Notes: generated by a model not told the origin, from the letters alone. DNA of 54,107 nucleotides from Chara braunii (GCA_003427395.1 BFEA01000167.1:1300859-1354965), one strand, 5' to 3'. Positions 1-11,507 are shown, numbered from the stretch's first letter. Numbers and translations are program-made.

Positions 1-1160
1 AAAAGCATGAGTGTGAATTGCCCAAATCACCAAGATTGCATCCAAGATCATCCATGGAAGTTGCGGTGCACTACCTACTAGTGTATGAGTGAAAAACATG
101 AGTGTGAGTAGCCCAAATCACCAAGATTGCATCTAAGATCATCCATGAAAGTAGCGGTGCACTACCTACTAGTGCATGAGTGAAAAACATGAGTTTGAGT
201 AGCCTAGAACACCGAGATTGCATCAAAGATCATCAATGGAGGTTCCGGTGCACTACCTACTAGTGTATGAGTGAAAAGCATGAGTGTGAGCATTCCAAAT
301 CACCAAGCTTGCATCAAAGATCATTTATGAAAGTTGCGGTGCACTACCTACTAGTGTATGAGAGAAAAGCATGGGCGTGAGTAGCCCAAATCACCAAGAT
401 TGCATCCAAGATCATCCATGAAAGTAGCGGTGCACTACCTACTAGTGCATGAGTGAAAAACATTAGTTTGAGTAGCCTAGAACACCAAGATTGCATCAAA
501 GATCATCAATGGAAGTTGCAGTGCACTACCTACTAGTGCATGAGTGAAAAGCATGAGTTTCAGTAGCCTAGAACACCGAGATTGCATCAAAAGTCATTCA
601 TGGGTGTAGCGTTATACTACCTACTAGTGTAAGAATGAAAAACACAAGTTTGGAGAGTTCATATCACCTTGATTGCATCATGGATCATTCATGGGTGTAG
701 CTCTGTACTACCTACTAGTGTAAGAGTGAAAAACACAAGTTTGGAGAACCCAAATCACCAAGATCACATCAAGAAGCATCCATGAGTGTAGCGCTGTACT
801 ACCCACTAGTGCGGGAGTAAAAAACACAAGTTTAGAGATCCCAAATCACCAAGATTGCATCAAAAAGCGTCCATGAGTGTAGCGCTATACTACCTACTAG
901 TGTGGGAGTGAAAAACATAAGTTTGGAGAACCCAAATCACCATGATTGCATCATGATTGCATCATGGATCATTCATGGGTGTAGCACTATACTACCTACT
1001 AGTGTGAGAGTGAAAAACACAAGTTTGGATAGCCCAAATCACCAAGATTGCATCAAGAAGCATCCATGAGTGTAGCGCTGTACTACCTACTAGTGTGGGA
1101 GTGAAAAACACAAGTTTGGAGAGCCTAAATCTTTATGATTGCATCATGGATTATCTAGAA
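1..1160. repeat. 91-bp satellite array inside the GYP-1 3' LTR
   Basis: The shared box CTACCTACTA recurs at 71, 162, 253 and 344, giving a period of exactly 91 bp. Two families follow one another. Up to about 590 the units carry AGTGYATGAGTGAAAA. From about 600 the units carry GTGTAAGAGTGAAAAACAC and GTTTGGAGA. Within the first family, three subtypes alternate (CCCAAATCACC with a GTAGCGG end; CCTAGAACACC; CAAATCACC with a GTTGCGG end), making a 273-bp higher-order repeat. The array continues out of the window on the left. Confidence 0.9.
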
Positions 1161-1199
1161 AAGAATCGGAGTACTAACCCCTAGTGTGCAAGTGGAAGA

Positions 1200-1431
1200 T
1201 GAGAGTTTGAGTAGCCCATGAGAGGAAGAAGATGAAGTAAAAGAAGATTCAGGAGAAAGGGAGAGAGATGAGGAGGGTGGAGATGGAGAAGAAGAGGAAG
1301 AAGACAAAGAGAAATGAAAGTGAAGAGAAGGCAGGTGAAGATGAAGGGGGAGAAGATGAAGGGGAGAGAGGAAGAAGAAGAAGGATGAGAAGAAAAAGAA
1401 GAAGAGGAAGAGGAAGAAGAGGAAGGAGAAG

Positions 1432-1477
<46 letters not shown>

Positions 1478-1480
1478 AAG
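1200..1480. repeat. Purine-rich GAA/GGA tract with a 44-A run
   Basis: Irregular GAA, GGA and GAGGAA repeats end in an uninterrupted A run at 1432-1475. The equivalent place in the right LTR (18340-18430) is a GAA/GAGGAA run with no long A tract, so the two LTRs differ here. Apparent open frames rich in Lys/Arg/Glu on the plus strand, and Phe/Ser/Leu on the minus strand, are by-products of the repeat. Confidence 0.85.
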
Positions 1481-4400
1481 ATGAAAAAGTATTTTCCTTC
1501 CTCTCACCTTGTTGGTTCCTTGATGATGGTGTCTCCTTGATGAAACTTCCACTCCTTGCACAATCCCCTCTTGGCTACGGCTTCCTTCTTCTCCAAGCCC
1601 CTCTTCTTCCTCTCTCACCTCTGCCCAAGTTGCCTCAAGCTCTCATCATCAAGGCTATGGAGTCCTCCTCTCTAGGAGGGCGAATGGGGCTCCCTCTAGA
1701 CTTTCTCTCTCCTACCCCCAGGAGGGGATATGGCGGGTCACTTCCCAAGTGTCTCTCTCATCATCACTATCCTCTAGAGTCTTTCCCACTACCTCCTAGT
1801 CTCCTCTAAGCTCTCCTACTAGCATGGACTCCTCTCTCCTCACTCTACGTGCAAAGGTGCTTCTGTGAGCTCACTTGGGCAGCATGGGCACTCCTCATGC
1901 AAATGTGAGAGTGGCGGACTGCATCCTCAACTTATGTAGGCTGAAACCAGCAGTCCGGCCAGCCCATGAGCCTCTCCAAGTGCCTTAGGGTGAACCGAGG
2001 TACCCCCAAGGCAAAATTCCCCTACTAGGCCCCTCTGGAGGTACATGGGCCTCATTTTGGCCAAGTACATGCAGTCCGAGTGGATGGTACCAACTCGTAA
2101 TGCCTCTTGGCCTACTTCGGTCTCTTTTCCATTGCTCAAATGCTGCCCCCTTGGGTCCTATTGCCCAAGGGGCAACAATACTTGAAAGAAAAATGTCTTG
2201 TGGGCCTATTTCTCGATTTTTTTAAGTTTCGGTCTCCCTTGGGTAGGCCGGAGCATTTTTCCACGTGGCGGCACATTTTCAGCCTTGGATCTGGCTGAGA
2301 TCCAAGGCCAGCAATAATCCGTGCTACCCCCTAATAGTCCTTGCTTCAATTTTGAGCCCCTAAGTCCACTTCTTCAATTTTTTGTGCATCTGGCTCTCTT
2401 TTTGGGCCAAATGCACACTTTCGTCTTTTTCCTTCTTTTGTTTCTTTCCATTTTGGGCTGCCACCTCATTCCGGAGCTAGCTGTTTTGAGTTGGTCCACA
2501 AAAAACGGCTACTTCCTCTCCACCATGAGATCTGATCTCAGATCCATGGTCCAAAATAAAACCGGTCACTTCCTGTTTGCAATTTTTCTCATTTTCTGCT
2601 TTTTAATTCAGATTTTATGGAGATATAGCCCAAAGGGTCATATCTCTACATTCCGGAATGCGCTCCCTTATTCTAGGAGGGATGAGGTCACAGTTGGGAC
2701 CTGCCAGTTCATACTGTGCAGGTCCCAATAGGCCGGGAGACTCTCCTCCACTCTTTTCTTCTTTTTTGTCACATTCTCCCTCTTTTCTCTCACATTTTTC
2801 TTTCTTTTTCTTTTATTTCAGTTGTGACAAGTGTCAAACTGCTGTGCATCCTCTTTCTAGGCCCTAAGGTCTCATTCAATGCCAGGTTCAGGGCTATTAC
2901 TTGGCCGTTACATCTCGGATTCCAATAATGGCACCCTCATGCTCGTAGAGGGCTTTATTTTGCTCCCGTTTGCCCAATTTTGAGCCCCTTTTGCTCCGAT
3001 TTTCTAAGGGGAGCATTTTTTTCATGTTGAGCCTCTTGAGGCTCTATTTTATCATGCCTAGCTAGTCCGAGATATCTCGGACTGCTGGGCAGCCCTCCCA
3101 ACATTATTATTTTGCTTTCTTTTCACCCCATGACTCTCCCACTTGCCCCCAATAGTGCTTGCACTAGTGATGCTAATATTTTCCACCGTCTAGATCCTTG
3201 ATCTTTGTTTGCACAAATATTCTTTGTGCTTGCTCATGGTCCCCTTGGGACATCCCAAGTCCCCGCCACTTTCCTCCATGCTAATTCCATTTCTTGTCCC
3301 ACCGGCTCATATCCCATTTTCCGATTTTTATTAATTGGACCCCCTTGGTCCCCAACAACGTTCCGGATGGCGTCCCATTTTTATTTTTGGGGCCCCTCGT
3401 CCTTGGTGGTCCCATCATCTCTACATGTGTGCTGATTTTTCTAGGCCGTGAAATTTTATCTCACGGTTGCCGTTTACTGTATTTTCTTGTCCCATGTCGA
3501 AATTGCTCTTTTCTAGCCTTCCGGGTTTGCCGTGGCTCATTTTCCCTTAGCCTAGCCATCCCCATGCAGTCCATTGCAACTCGGACTGCAATGGGGGTCA
3601 ATTCCCTAGCCCCAATGCCCCACAACTGACCCTTACACAAAAGAAAAAAAAACGGTCAATTCCCAAGTGCGTCCGGACTTGATTTTGGTTCCGGATGCAC
3701 CTAAAACATGTGTTTCTCCTCATGTATGTAATCCGTTTTATTCCGGTTGCAAGGGGTTTTGATTTTCTTTGATTTTCTTTGCAAAAATCAAAGAAAATAA
3801 AAGTCCTTTGTAACCGTCATATTCCAGAATGAATCTGGTCACGAATAAATCTTCCCAAGTGACCGTTTTTTACCGTTGAGTCATTTTTTTTTTTCTTTTC
3901 TTTTCATTTCTCTTTTCTTTTTTTTTCTTTTTTTTTCATCCTTTCTCGGACAGTAGGGACCTGCCAGTCCCTACTGACGGCCAACTCACTCACTCCCTCT
4001 CACTCTTTTTATTTTATTCTCCCACATTTTCTTTTCTTTTCTCTTTTTTTTCTAGCATGCCAAGTGTCAAGTGGATGTTAAGGCCCTTTTCTAGCCTCTT
4101 CCTCTTAGTTTTGGCTCTTCCTATGCCCAAAGTGCAGTCCGTTATATCTCGGACTGCAATAATGAGCTTCTCATGCCCACGGGAGTTTCCCTTTACTCCT
4201 ATTTTCCTCCCATAGTGGCCCCTCCTACTCCGATTTTCTCCCGGAGGGCTATTTTCCACATGGAGTCTCTTTTGACTCCATTTTCTTGAGGGAGGCTGAT
4301 CCGAGATTTTTCGGATTGCTCCCATGCCTCCCACCTCAAGTTTTTTTACCTTTTCTTTTCTTTTCGGCCTTCCCGTTTGCTACCGCTAGTGCTTGCATTA

Positions 4401-5160
4401 GTGGTGCTAATATTCTTGGTCGTCAAGATCTCGATCTTGACGGCACACCTTGCCTTTATTATTTTTCCTCATGTGGTGCCGCCGTTTCTTCTTGGGACTT
4501 TCACATGTTCCCGCCACTTGTCCCGTCGGTGGCCCCCGACGCTTAGACCCGCCGGTGGTCCCCGACACTTAGTCCCGTCGGCGGTCCCCGACACTTAGTC
4601 CCGCCGACGGTCCTCGGCACACTTCGCCCCAGATGCCATTATTTTTACTTAGTCCCACGTGGCCCCGGGTGCCTTTCCCCGAGGTGTCCCACGTCCCTTG
4701 GGCGTTTTGCCGCCCCATGGTGACCCCTCTCCCTTGTCTTTTCTTGCGCCTTGCGCGCGTCGGTTCTTTTGGTCGCGGGCCTCTACCCCGAGGCTCCCGT
4801 AGGTGGCCCCCATGTTGACTCCTCGTTTTCTATCTTTCCGCGGCCTCTGGACCGCCAATCGCTAGACTTCCTTATTCCTTTATCGCTGTCGTGCTGCTTT
4901 TGCTGGTTCAAGGGCCCTTTGGCCTTAGTCTTATTGCATTCCAACGACCCTCCCGGCCTGATGCTATGTTCTATGTGCCCCTGTTCTTGCGCTCACTTGC
5001 TTGTTGTCGCTAGTTATTTTCCCCTGTGGTTCTCACCCCAGGGCATCACTCCCTCCTGCGGCCTAATCCTTTGTCTTTTCCCTCTCCTGCCTCCTCACTC
5101 TAGATTTCTCTGTTGTGCAAAGTTTGCCCATATTCAGTCTCTCGAGTGATAGGAAGTTAT

Positions 5161-5182
5161 TCGGGACTCACCAGTCCCGACA
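5161..5182 (-). other. Perfect terminal hairpin of the GYP-1 LTR
   Basis: TCGGGACT (5161-5168), a four-base loop CACC and AGTCCCGA (5173-5180) form a perfect 8-bp stem directly at the LTR terminus. The right LTR has the same structure at 21944-21963 with one substitution. It lies where integrase would bind the cDNA end. A role in end recognition is inference only. Confidence 0.75.
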
Positions 5183-5196
5183 CATTCCCCCCACTC
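5183..5196 (-). other. Polypurine tract of GYP-1
   Basis: On the minus strand the 14 bases before the LTR read GAGTGGGGGGAATG, nearly all purine and abutting TGTCGGG. This is the position and composition of the plus-strand primer of LTR retrotransposons. It fixes the orientation of GYP-1 and the boundary of its 3' LTR. Confidence 0.8.
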
Positions 5197-5404
5197 ATTC
5201 GCGATGTCCTTATCACGCACCAATCTCTTGTAAGTGGGTTTTGGAGGGATATACGAGAGAGGAGGAGGATATGTTGTGGGTAGTTAGTTTGCCAGGGTCC
5301 ATTTTGTCTTTTCTTGCTCCTTTCTCGGTTTTCTTCTAGTTTTCGGCCTTGGAATAGGGAGGGATGTATAGGGTCAAGCGTTCTTTGTCCTTTAGGTTTC
5401 TCAC

Positions 5405-5545
5405 GTCTCATTCATCACCCGTAGTACATCAAAACCCCATTTGTCTCATTCATCACCCGTAGTACATCAAACCCTTTTCGTCTCGTTCATCACCCTCAGA
5501 GCATCAAAACCCCTTTCGTCTCGTTCATCAATCTCAGAACATCAA
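5405..5545. repeat. Minisatellite, about 38-bp unit, 4 copies
   Basis: Units share TTCATCACCC and CATCAAAACCCC. Successive starts at about 5409, 5447, 5484 and 5522 give spacings of 37-38 bp. Confidence 0.85.
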
Positions 5546-5879
5546 TCCTCCTTCCAGTTTTCCTCCTTTTGCTGCCCCCGCTTCTCCCTCGGGTCTTGCC
5601 ATCCCAAGCGCCCTCTGGTTGATTCTTCTTCCATCCCTTGCCAACCAGGCCCCTTTTTCGGCTTTCGTCACCTTTAATGTTTTTTTACTTGGCTCTTCGG
5701 CCCGTGCAATCCACGCTTCTTGTCACTCTTTCCTCAACCTCATGCTTGGCCAAATTCTCATGTATTTTTCCCATGTTATTTTGCCCAGTTTTCCCTAGCC
5801 TGCCAATTTCGCATGCATGTCACCCCCATTCTCAAATTCCGCATTACTTAGTTTATTCTATACACATATTTCTTCCGGC

Positions 5880-6290
5880 ATCTCACCAGACCTTACTCAA
5901 ACTCATGCAAAGTTCATTACACATATATCATTTTTTTGGGCGTCTTGCCAGTCCTTTCCTTAAGCCTATGCGAACCCAATTCCCCATGCTTTTCTGAATG
6001 TCTTGCCAGACCTTCTCTTCAGCCTGCGCAAGGTCAATTTTTCATCCATTTCTCTTCCGTACCTCTTGCCAGGCCTTTTCTCAAGCCCATGCAAAGTCAA
6101 CTACTCATCTATCTCTTCTGGCCCTCTTGCCAGGCCTTTTCTCAAGCCCATGCAAAGTCAATTACTCATCCATTTCTTTCTTTTTGACATCTTGCTAGGC
6201 CTTTTCCCAAGCCTGTGCAAAGTCAATTACTCATCCATTTCTTTCTTCTGGACATCTTGCCATACTTTTTCTCTAACCTGCACTAAGTCA
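5880..6290. repeat. Minisatellite, about 59-66-bp unit, roughly 7 copies
   Basis: The core TCTTGCCAGGCCTTTTCTCA followed by GCAAAGTCAATTACTCATC recurs at about 5943, 6002, 6064, 6125, 6191 and 6256, with an older unit before it. Unit length drifts between 59 and 66 bp, so it is imperfect. Confidence 0.85.
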
Positions 6291-7565
6291 ATTACACAAT
6301 TTCTGGAGCTTATGGTAACCTTCTCTTTCGCACATTTTTTCATCGGTAGATGACACACCTTCCCCCCACTCAAAATGCGATGTCCCCATCGCACGATCAG
6401 TTCTCACTCGGAGGTACGCATACCTTGGCCCACCAACTGAGTAGACGGATGCCGGCCCATCAGCCCCAAAACGGAAGGGTGATCAGTCCTCCGCCTGCTG
6501 ATAACTCACCTCATCCCCTACTCCAGTCCGACCTTTTGCCGCTTACGAGACGGGCGTCATCACTGAAGTACCACCCCACATCTGGTAGGTAGGTTCAGTC
6601 CAAACCTCCCAGGACCCCGTCTTGCCGTAAGGGCCTTCTCGCGAATCGTTCCTCCCGAGTGGTGTTTTCTTGGATCTGACCTCTTCCTTTCAAGAGAGTT
6701 GGGACTCTCAATTAGTTTGCGAGTGCAGTTACGAAGACCTCGCGGTTAGTCCCGGAACGGTTGTAATGATCCAGCAGGGCGGTGTCACTCGCGCTGTGGT
6801 GGTTGCGGCTTCCACCCGGTGCCACGCCTGACTCCTCCCTCTGGATAGTGCTGCTTAACGTAACGCGAGCTGCCGTGGTCCATTCCAAACGGTCGTGCCG
6901 CCCCTCTACGGCATGGCGTGTGGTTGGGGAGAAAAAAATGAGACTTAGGAAAAAAAATGGTTCTCTCGCCCGTTTGGCTCCACGCCCTTAACGTTTAGGT
7001 TCTCAACATGAGGCGCAATTTGAACTCCCCGACTAGAGCTCGTTGTCGGGGTTAGTTCCGGACGACCAGCATCAATCAAAGAGAGAGGTGCTTTGGTCCT
7101 TCAACCCTTTTTCCTTCTTATAAGGAGCAGGTCGTGCTGAGACTTGCCCTTGACGGTAAAGTTCCTGGGTTTGCGATGCTCGCACCGCTATCCCCCTTAT
7201 GTTGAGACCCGAGACTAACAGAAAATGAAAAAAACACAATCTCTTGCTATTTTCATGGTCGGCCCGACGACCCTACATCAAGTTGCCTAGGGTCCCCTGA
7301 CTATGCAATGCAATATCCAATTCTCAAACACTCCATCCCATGCTATATCCAATGCTGATTCTTATGGTTGGTCCGACAACCTCTCATCAATCAAGGTCAC
7401 CTCTTGTGGCCACTCTGGCGGCCGCTTTCTTAATAGTCATTCTCACAAAGGCCGACCCGTCGGCCCACCTTCAATCCTCATCTTTCACATTCCCCAATAT
7501 CCATTCCTTATGACCGTCCCTCCGGTCCATGCTTCTCTTGTCTTAAGGCTCAACCTTCTTTATCC

Positions 7566-7815
7566 TGCCCTTTTCATTCTCATTCGTCCATTCTCATGGC
7601 TATCTCAATGACCGACCCAGCGGCCTTTTCCATCTCTTTCATCCATCCCATTGGCTATTTCAATGACCGACCCACCGGCCTCTTCCATCTCTTTCATCCA
7701 TTCCATTGGTTATTTCAATAACCGACCCACCGGTGTTTTCCATCTCTTTCATCCATTCCATTGGCTATTTCAAGGACCGACCCACCGGTCTTTTCCATCT
7801 CTTATTGCTCATTCC
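7566..7815. repeat. Minisatellite, 55-bp unit, about 4 copies
   Basis: ACCGACCCACCGG recurs at 7611, 7666, 7721 and 7776, exactly 55 bp apart, separated by TTCCATCTCTTTCATCCATT. A more diverged GGTCGGCCCGACGACC-like block lies upstream near 7257. Confidence 0.9.
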
Positions 7816-7914
7816 AGCTCATTCTCAATCATCCTTTCTCAATCAACCTTTCTCAATCAATTATGCAGGGAACCCTCGTGCCTATTTCAAAAGGAATGAC
7901 CCTTGTCATAGGTC

Positions 7915-8120
7915 ATTCCCGAACAACCTGGTTAGGGTCGTTCTTTTCCATTCTCAAGTCGAACAGCCTGGTAAGGGTCATTCCTTTCCATTCTCAAGTC
8001 GAACAGCCTGATTAGGGTCATTCCTTTTCATTCTGGAGTCGAACAGCCTGGTTAGGGTCATTTCTTTCCATTCTCAAGTCGAACAACCTGGTTAGGGTCA
8101 TTCCTTTCCATTCTCAATGT
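7915..8120. repeat. Minisatellite, 40-bp unit, 5 copies
   Basis: GAACARCCTGGTTAGGGTCA recurs at 7921, 7961, 8001, 8041 and 8081, exactly 40 bp apart, with only a few substitutions. The low divergence suggests a recent expansion compared with the other three arrays. Confidence 0.92.
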
Positions 8121-8860
8121 TAGTGCCGGAGGGGGTAGGCCTCGAGGTCACGGATCTCATTTCTGTCTCGGAGGTTAGAAGGTGGCCATCTCATCTCAGT
8201 TTTTAGCGTGTTGTTCCCTTCCTCCATCCTCAAGGCAATGTATTATGTATGCATACATCCGACTTAGCGTCTAGTACTCGAGTTGGGACTTGCGATCCCA
8301 AGCAGCACTAGCCCACTCGGTCGTTCAACCATAGCAAGAGACAGGGGCGCCCCCTCTTATTTTCACTCGTTCCAATGCCTCAGATCTCGGCTATTCTCAG
8401 ACTCATTCATGACTCGGTTGGATTAGGCTCCTAGGGAAGGAGTGTTGTTCACGCCCGTTAACCCATAGGTTCCCTAACCTCTCTTGTGCTCGACCAACAT
8501 TCAATGTCATGGTTCGCTCGTCAATCTGTACTCAAGGTTTCTCTTCTCAAAGCACGACTCTCATTCCATCCAAAATCCACAATACACCCTTTCCAACCGT
8601 TCTCATCCCATGCCCCATGTCCTTGTCTTATGCACCCACTTTCGAAGGTAGCTCATCGAGAACTTAGCCTCAAAATGCTATCTTCTACTTATCGTGACAC
8701 AGTCTTAGCTGGCCCTCTTATCATCCTTAGCAAACTTACTCATACTATACATGTTCTTGTCGTTCCCATGTCTTTGCAAATAGAAAATTAAGAATCCTGT
8801 TCAATGCTAAATCAACATTTAGTTCCTATTGTTGCCTTGTGCCTCAGCTTGCTCGATTCC

Positions 8861-9786
8861 TTATCTACCCTGTTCCTTGGCGGGCTTTCTAACCCCCAGG
8901 CCGTAGGTCTCAATTTCTCTCCCTTTTCTTGCAATCTCCTGTAATTCCTCCTTACTGAAAAAGTCCAACGGCGTGGCTTTCACCCCTGCCTTTGCGAGTT
9001 CCCGGTCTTGATGATCCACTCGTGTCTGATCACATTGGTTTATTGCTGAAACCAATGACTGGGCGTTGGCCCAAACTCATCTTCCCATCCGAAGGCCTCA
9101 TCGCGCGGCTAGTGCATTGGAGGCCGCCTCTCTTCCCTAGGCCTTGAGATCTCATCTCTTTCATCCCCGCTGTTGATTTTTATGATCTCTTGTATATCCT
9201 CCTCCTCATTCTCCTCGTCCTCCGTCTGTATGGGGCTATACCCCCCCGTTAGGTTCTTCGGATCGTAGGTATAAGGAATCTCTATCCTTGTTCCATACCC
9301 CTCACAACTGCCATGGCCGCTTCGTCCTTCAAGCGGGCTTTCTCTTCTCTCCTCCCCATCCACATGCTCGTCGTGCATGTCTTGTCCCCCCTCGCTTTCC
9401 CCATGCCAAGTCTCACGTCGTTCGCCTCTGTTGGCTCCTTCCTCGTCAGAGGCCTGAGCCTTATCTCCCATATCTGCATTGCCCCCTTCTCCCACATTTG
9501 CCCTTTCCTTCTCGCCCTCACTGTCAGAAGAGATTTTTATACCTTCTCCCTTGCGGAGGGGCGAGGGTCTTCTACATACGCACTTCTTTCCACCCCTGCG
9601 TACCACCGGCCCGCCCATGAGCCCTATGTACAACTTTCTCTTCGTTGTCCTCTTCCCTTGGCTTGGTCCTGCTTCTTCCCATCCGGTAGGCCTGTTGATT
9701 GCCCCGCTGTCATTCTCGTTGTCGAATTCCATTCCTGCTTTTTCTCGCTTTTCTTCAAGTCTTGTATAACAAAACAACAGCCGCAA
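8861..9786 (-). pseudogene. Extra acidic ORF downstream of GYP-1 pol, frame-broken
   Basis: The minus-strand frame 9786-9109 encodes about 225 residues; an internal Met at residue 19 (MEFDNENDSG) is a plausible start. The product is hydrophilic, with a basic stretch (KRTTKRK), a Gly/Glu/Ser-rich middle and an acidic C-terminal part (EDEENEEEDIQEI). A further segment at 9055-8861, with a helix-like FFSKEELQEIARKGREIE stretch, reads as its continuation after a frame break near 9080. I recognise no family. Its place between integrase and the 3' LTR matches the additional ORFs of some large plant gypsy elements. Positions 9787-10100 hold only a spacer with no clear gene. Confidence 0.5.
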
Positions 9787-10100
9787 TGCCCCTTATACAC
9801 CCGTTCCCCCAGTCCGGTAGACAGTTCCCCTTTCCCTAGAATGTTCCCAGTGTCCTTCGCATCATGCCCCTTATATACACTTCCCTCCCTTATGCAAATG
9901 CGCCGTTTGTATTTCCCCGTCAAAAACTATGATACAACGTCTCAACAATCCTTCCCGTCGTCGCACAAACCCGTTATCGCAAATTCCCAAGTCACCCTGC
10001 ATTTCAACCTCAGTCAGTCTAAGCCATTGCCCCAGCCAAAAAGAAATGACATAACCAAAAGTGTGGGCAAGGCCGCTGTCAGTTCTTAGCTTGTAGCCTT

Positions 10101-11504
10101 TCAGTTTTCCCTGTCCTCGGCCTCCTGAAGCCATTTTTCCAGTGGGTCCCGACTTAGAAACCTGACCAGCCGTTGCCCTGGGAAGGGTCCTTTCAATCCA
10201 GTTTCATCCAAATCTTCCAGTTCGAAAGTGTTCAGTCCCACTTGCTTGGTGACCCGGTAGGAGCCTTTGAACCTCCTCCCCAGTTGTCCAGACCAAGTAC
10301 TTTCTAGTGCCGAATTCCTTAGCAATACCATCTCCCCCACTTGAAGTGGCTCCTTTCTGACATTCTTAACCTGGTCCCACCTTACTTTGTCCCTCATCCT
10401 GCTGTCCAGTACCCGGTTGGCGATGTCTTTCATGACCTCTTCGTTCTTAAGGATCTGTTGACACCTTGCCTCGATTAACTCCTCTGTGGTCATTCGCGGA
10501 TCATCCTCTAACCTGTTCCAGGTAGGTATCAAGGCCTCAACGGAAAAGTCGATCTCCCTCCCGTACTAAAGTTCCGCTGGGATACATCCCGTTGTCCGCT
10601 TAGGTGTCATGTTCTTTGAGAAGACAGTCTGGTTGAGATACCCCGGCCAGCTTCCCAGATGATCCGCTGCGAGCTTCGCAATCGTGTTCTTTAAGGTTCG
10701 GTGCCCTCTTTCCACAGGTGCATTGGCCTCCGGGTGATACGGCTCGATAAGTTTGATCGGTACGCAGAGTCTCTTAAGCATTCCCAATACTTCTTGGTTC
10801 ACAAAATCTATCCCATTGTCCGCTATAAATGTCCTGACGAAAGGATGCCTCAAGTAGAAGTCTTTTATCAAGTCCGCTATACTTCTCCCTGTCTTTATCT
10901 TGAGAGCGACCGCCTCCACGAACCTACTCAAGTTGTCTCGCGCATATAGAATATACCTGTACCTTTTTGTTGATACAGGCATGACTGCAAGGTCAAGGTG
11001 GACCAGATGTCCTGGTCCTAGCACCCGCGTAGGTCTAAGCGGCTCAAAGACCCGTGCCGAGCTTCGTTCTTGGCAGATAAGGCATGTCTGGCAGTAAATG
11101 GCGACCATGCTTGCCATGCCTGGCCAATAATAAAGTGACGTTATCTTTACGAGAGTCACTTTGGACGACCGATGTCCTCCTGCTAATCTGTCGTGCATTG
11201 CCTGGATAACATCTAACTGCCTAGATCTTCCGCACACAACTCTTCTAGGCATAGCACCTTCTTCTCTTCGGAACAGATGGCCGCCGCTTAGGACGTACCT
11301 CTCGGCCTCCTCCCTTGCTTTAGTGCTGACTTTCATGGGTTGCTTATTTGCTACCAGCAACAACCCGATCTCCCGAAAGATCCTTTCGTATATCTGGGAA
11401 TAGAAAAACTCCTTCCCTTCGTGGTCCTCATCCTTTCTCTCCTGCCTCTCGTTTACCATCCATTGCAACTCTTTCTTTTTCCAGGATTCCACTACGCTCA
11501 TCAC
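10101..11504 (-). pseudogene. GYP-1 integrase with C-terminal domain, interrupted by a TAG
   Basis: Integrase inserts the cDNA into host DNA. In the 312-residue frame 11504-10566, the zinc-binding HHCC set is H104, H111, C141 and C144 (HDRLAGGH then CQTCLIC). The catalytic triad is D171 (HLDLAV), D229 (IADNG) and E265 (PVERGH), with 35 residues between the second Asp and the Glu. The frame ends at an in-frame TAG (10566-10568) and continues in the same frame to 10101. That continuation includes the barrel-like C-terminal domain (LGRRFKGSYRV, then GPFPGQRLVRF). An in-frame TAA (11508-11510) separates it from RT-RNase H. Catalytic residues are intact but the chain is cut, so it is inactive unless stops are read through. 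No chromodomain is evident. Confidence 0.85.
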
Positions 11505-11507
11505 GGC

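Larger units (their letters stand above)
1..5182 (-). repeat. GYP-1 3' LTR (partial; window starts inside it)
   Basis: This block matches 16765-21965 along its length, in the same order: 91-bp satellite, purine-rich tract, T-rich unique sequence and the terminal hairpin ending CCCGACA. In element orientation it starts at 5182 with TGTCGGG. It shows many point differences from the right copy. It also carries a segment of about 149 bp (3061-3209) and another of about 30 bp (around 2966-2995) that are absent from the right copy at about 19973 and 19910. At least 5.2 kb of LTR is visible, which is long even for plant gypsy elements. No host gene is visible in it. Confidence 0.85.
5197..8860 (-). 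other. 3.7-kb untranslated tail of GYP-1 between the last ORF and the 3' LTR
   Basis: No convincing coding frame is visible on either strand. The open frames here follow C/T-rich low-complexity sequence and the repeats. Four separate minisatellites with different units sit in it (about 5405-5545, 5880-6290, 7566-7815 and 7915-8120). The stretch between about 6350 and 7300 is unique sequence in which I recognise nothing. Confidence 0.7.

Noticed and set aside
1268-1540. Plus-strand open frame rich in Lys/Arg/Glu, and its counterpart at 18261-18743
   Set aside because: It arises from the GAA/GGA repeat and the A run in the LTR; the two LTR copies do not keep the same protein.
4751-5149. 132-residue plus-strand frame in the left LTR, similar to 21534-21932
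   Set aside because: The frame is conserved in both LTRs because the DNA is duplicated; it lies antisense to the element and has no recognisable domain.
7915-8120. CRISPR-like array of regular repeats
   Set aside because: The 40-bp units are contiguous with no unique spacers, and the window is eukaryotic; this is a minisatellite. The same holds for the 81- and 91-bp arrays.
9313-10089. 258-residue plus-strand open frame
   Set aside because: It is antisense to the GYP-1 extra ORF, whose strand agrees with gag-pol. It has no motif and a low-complexity Phe/Ser/Pro composition.
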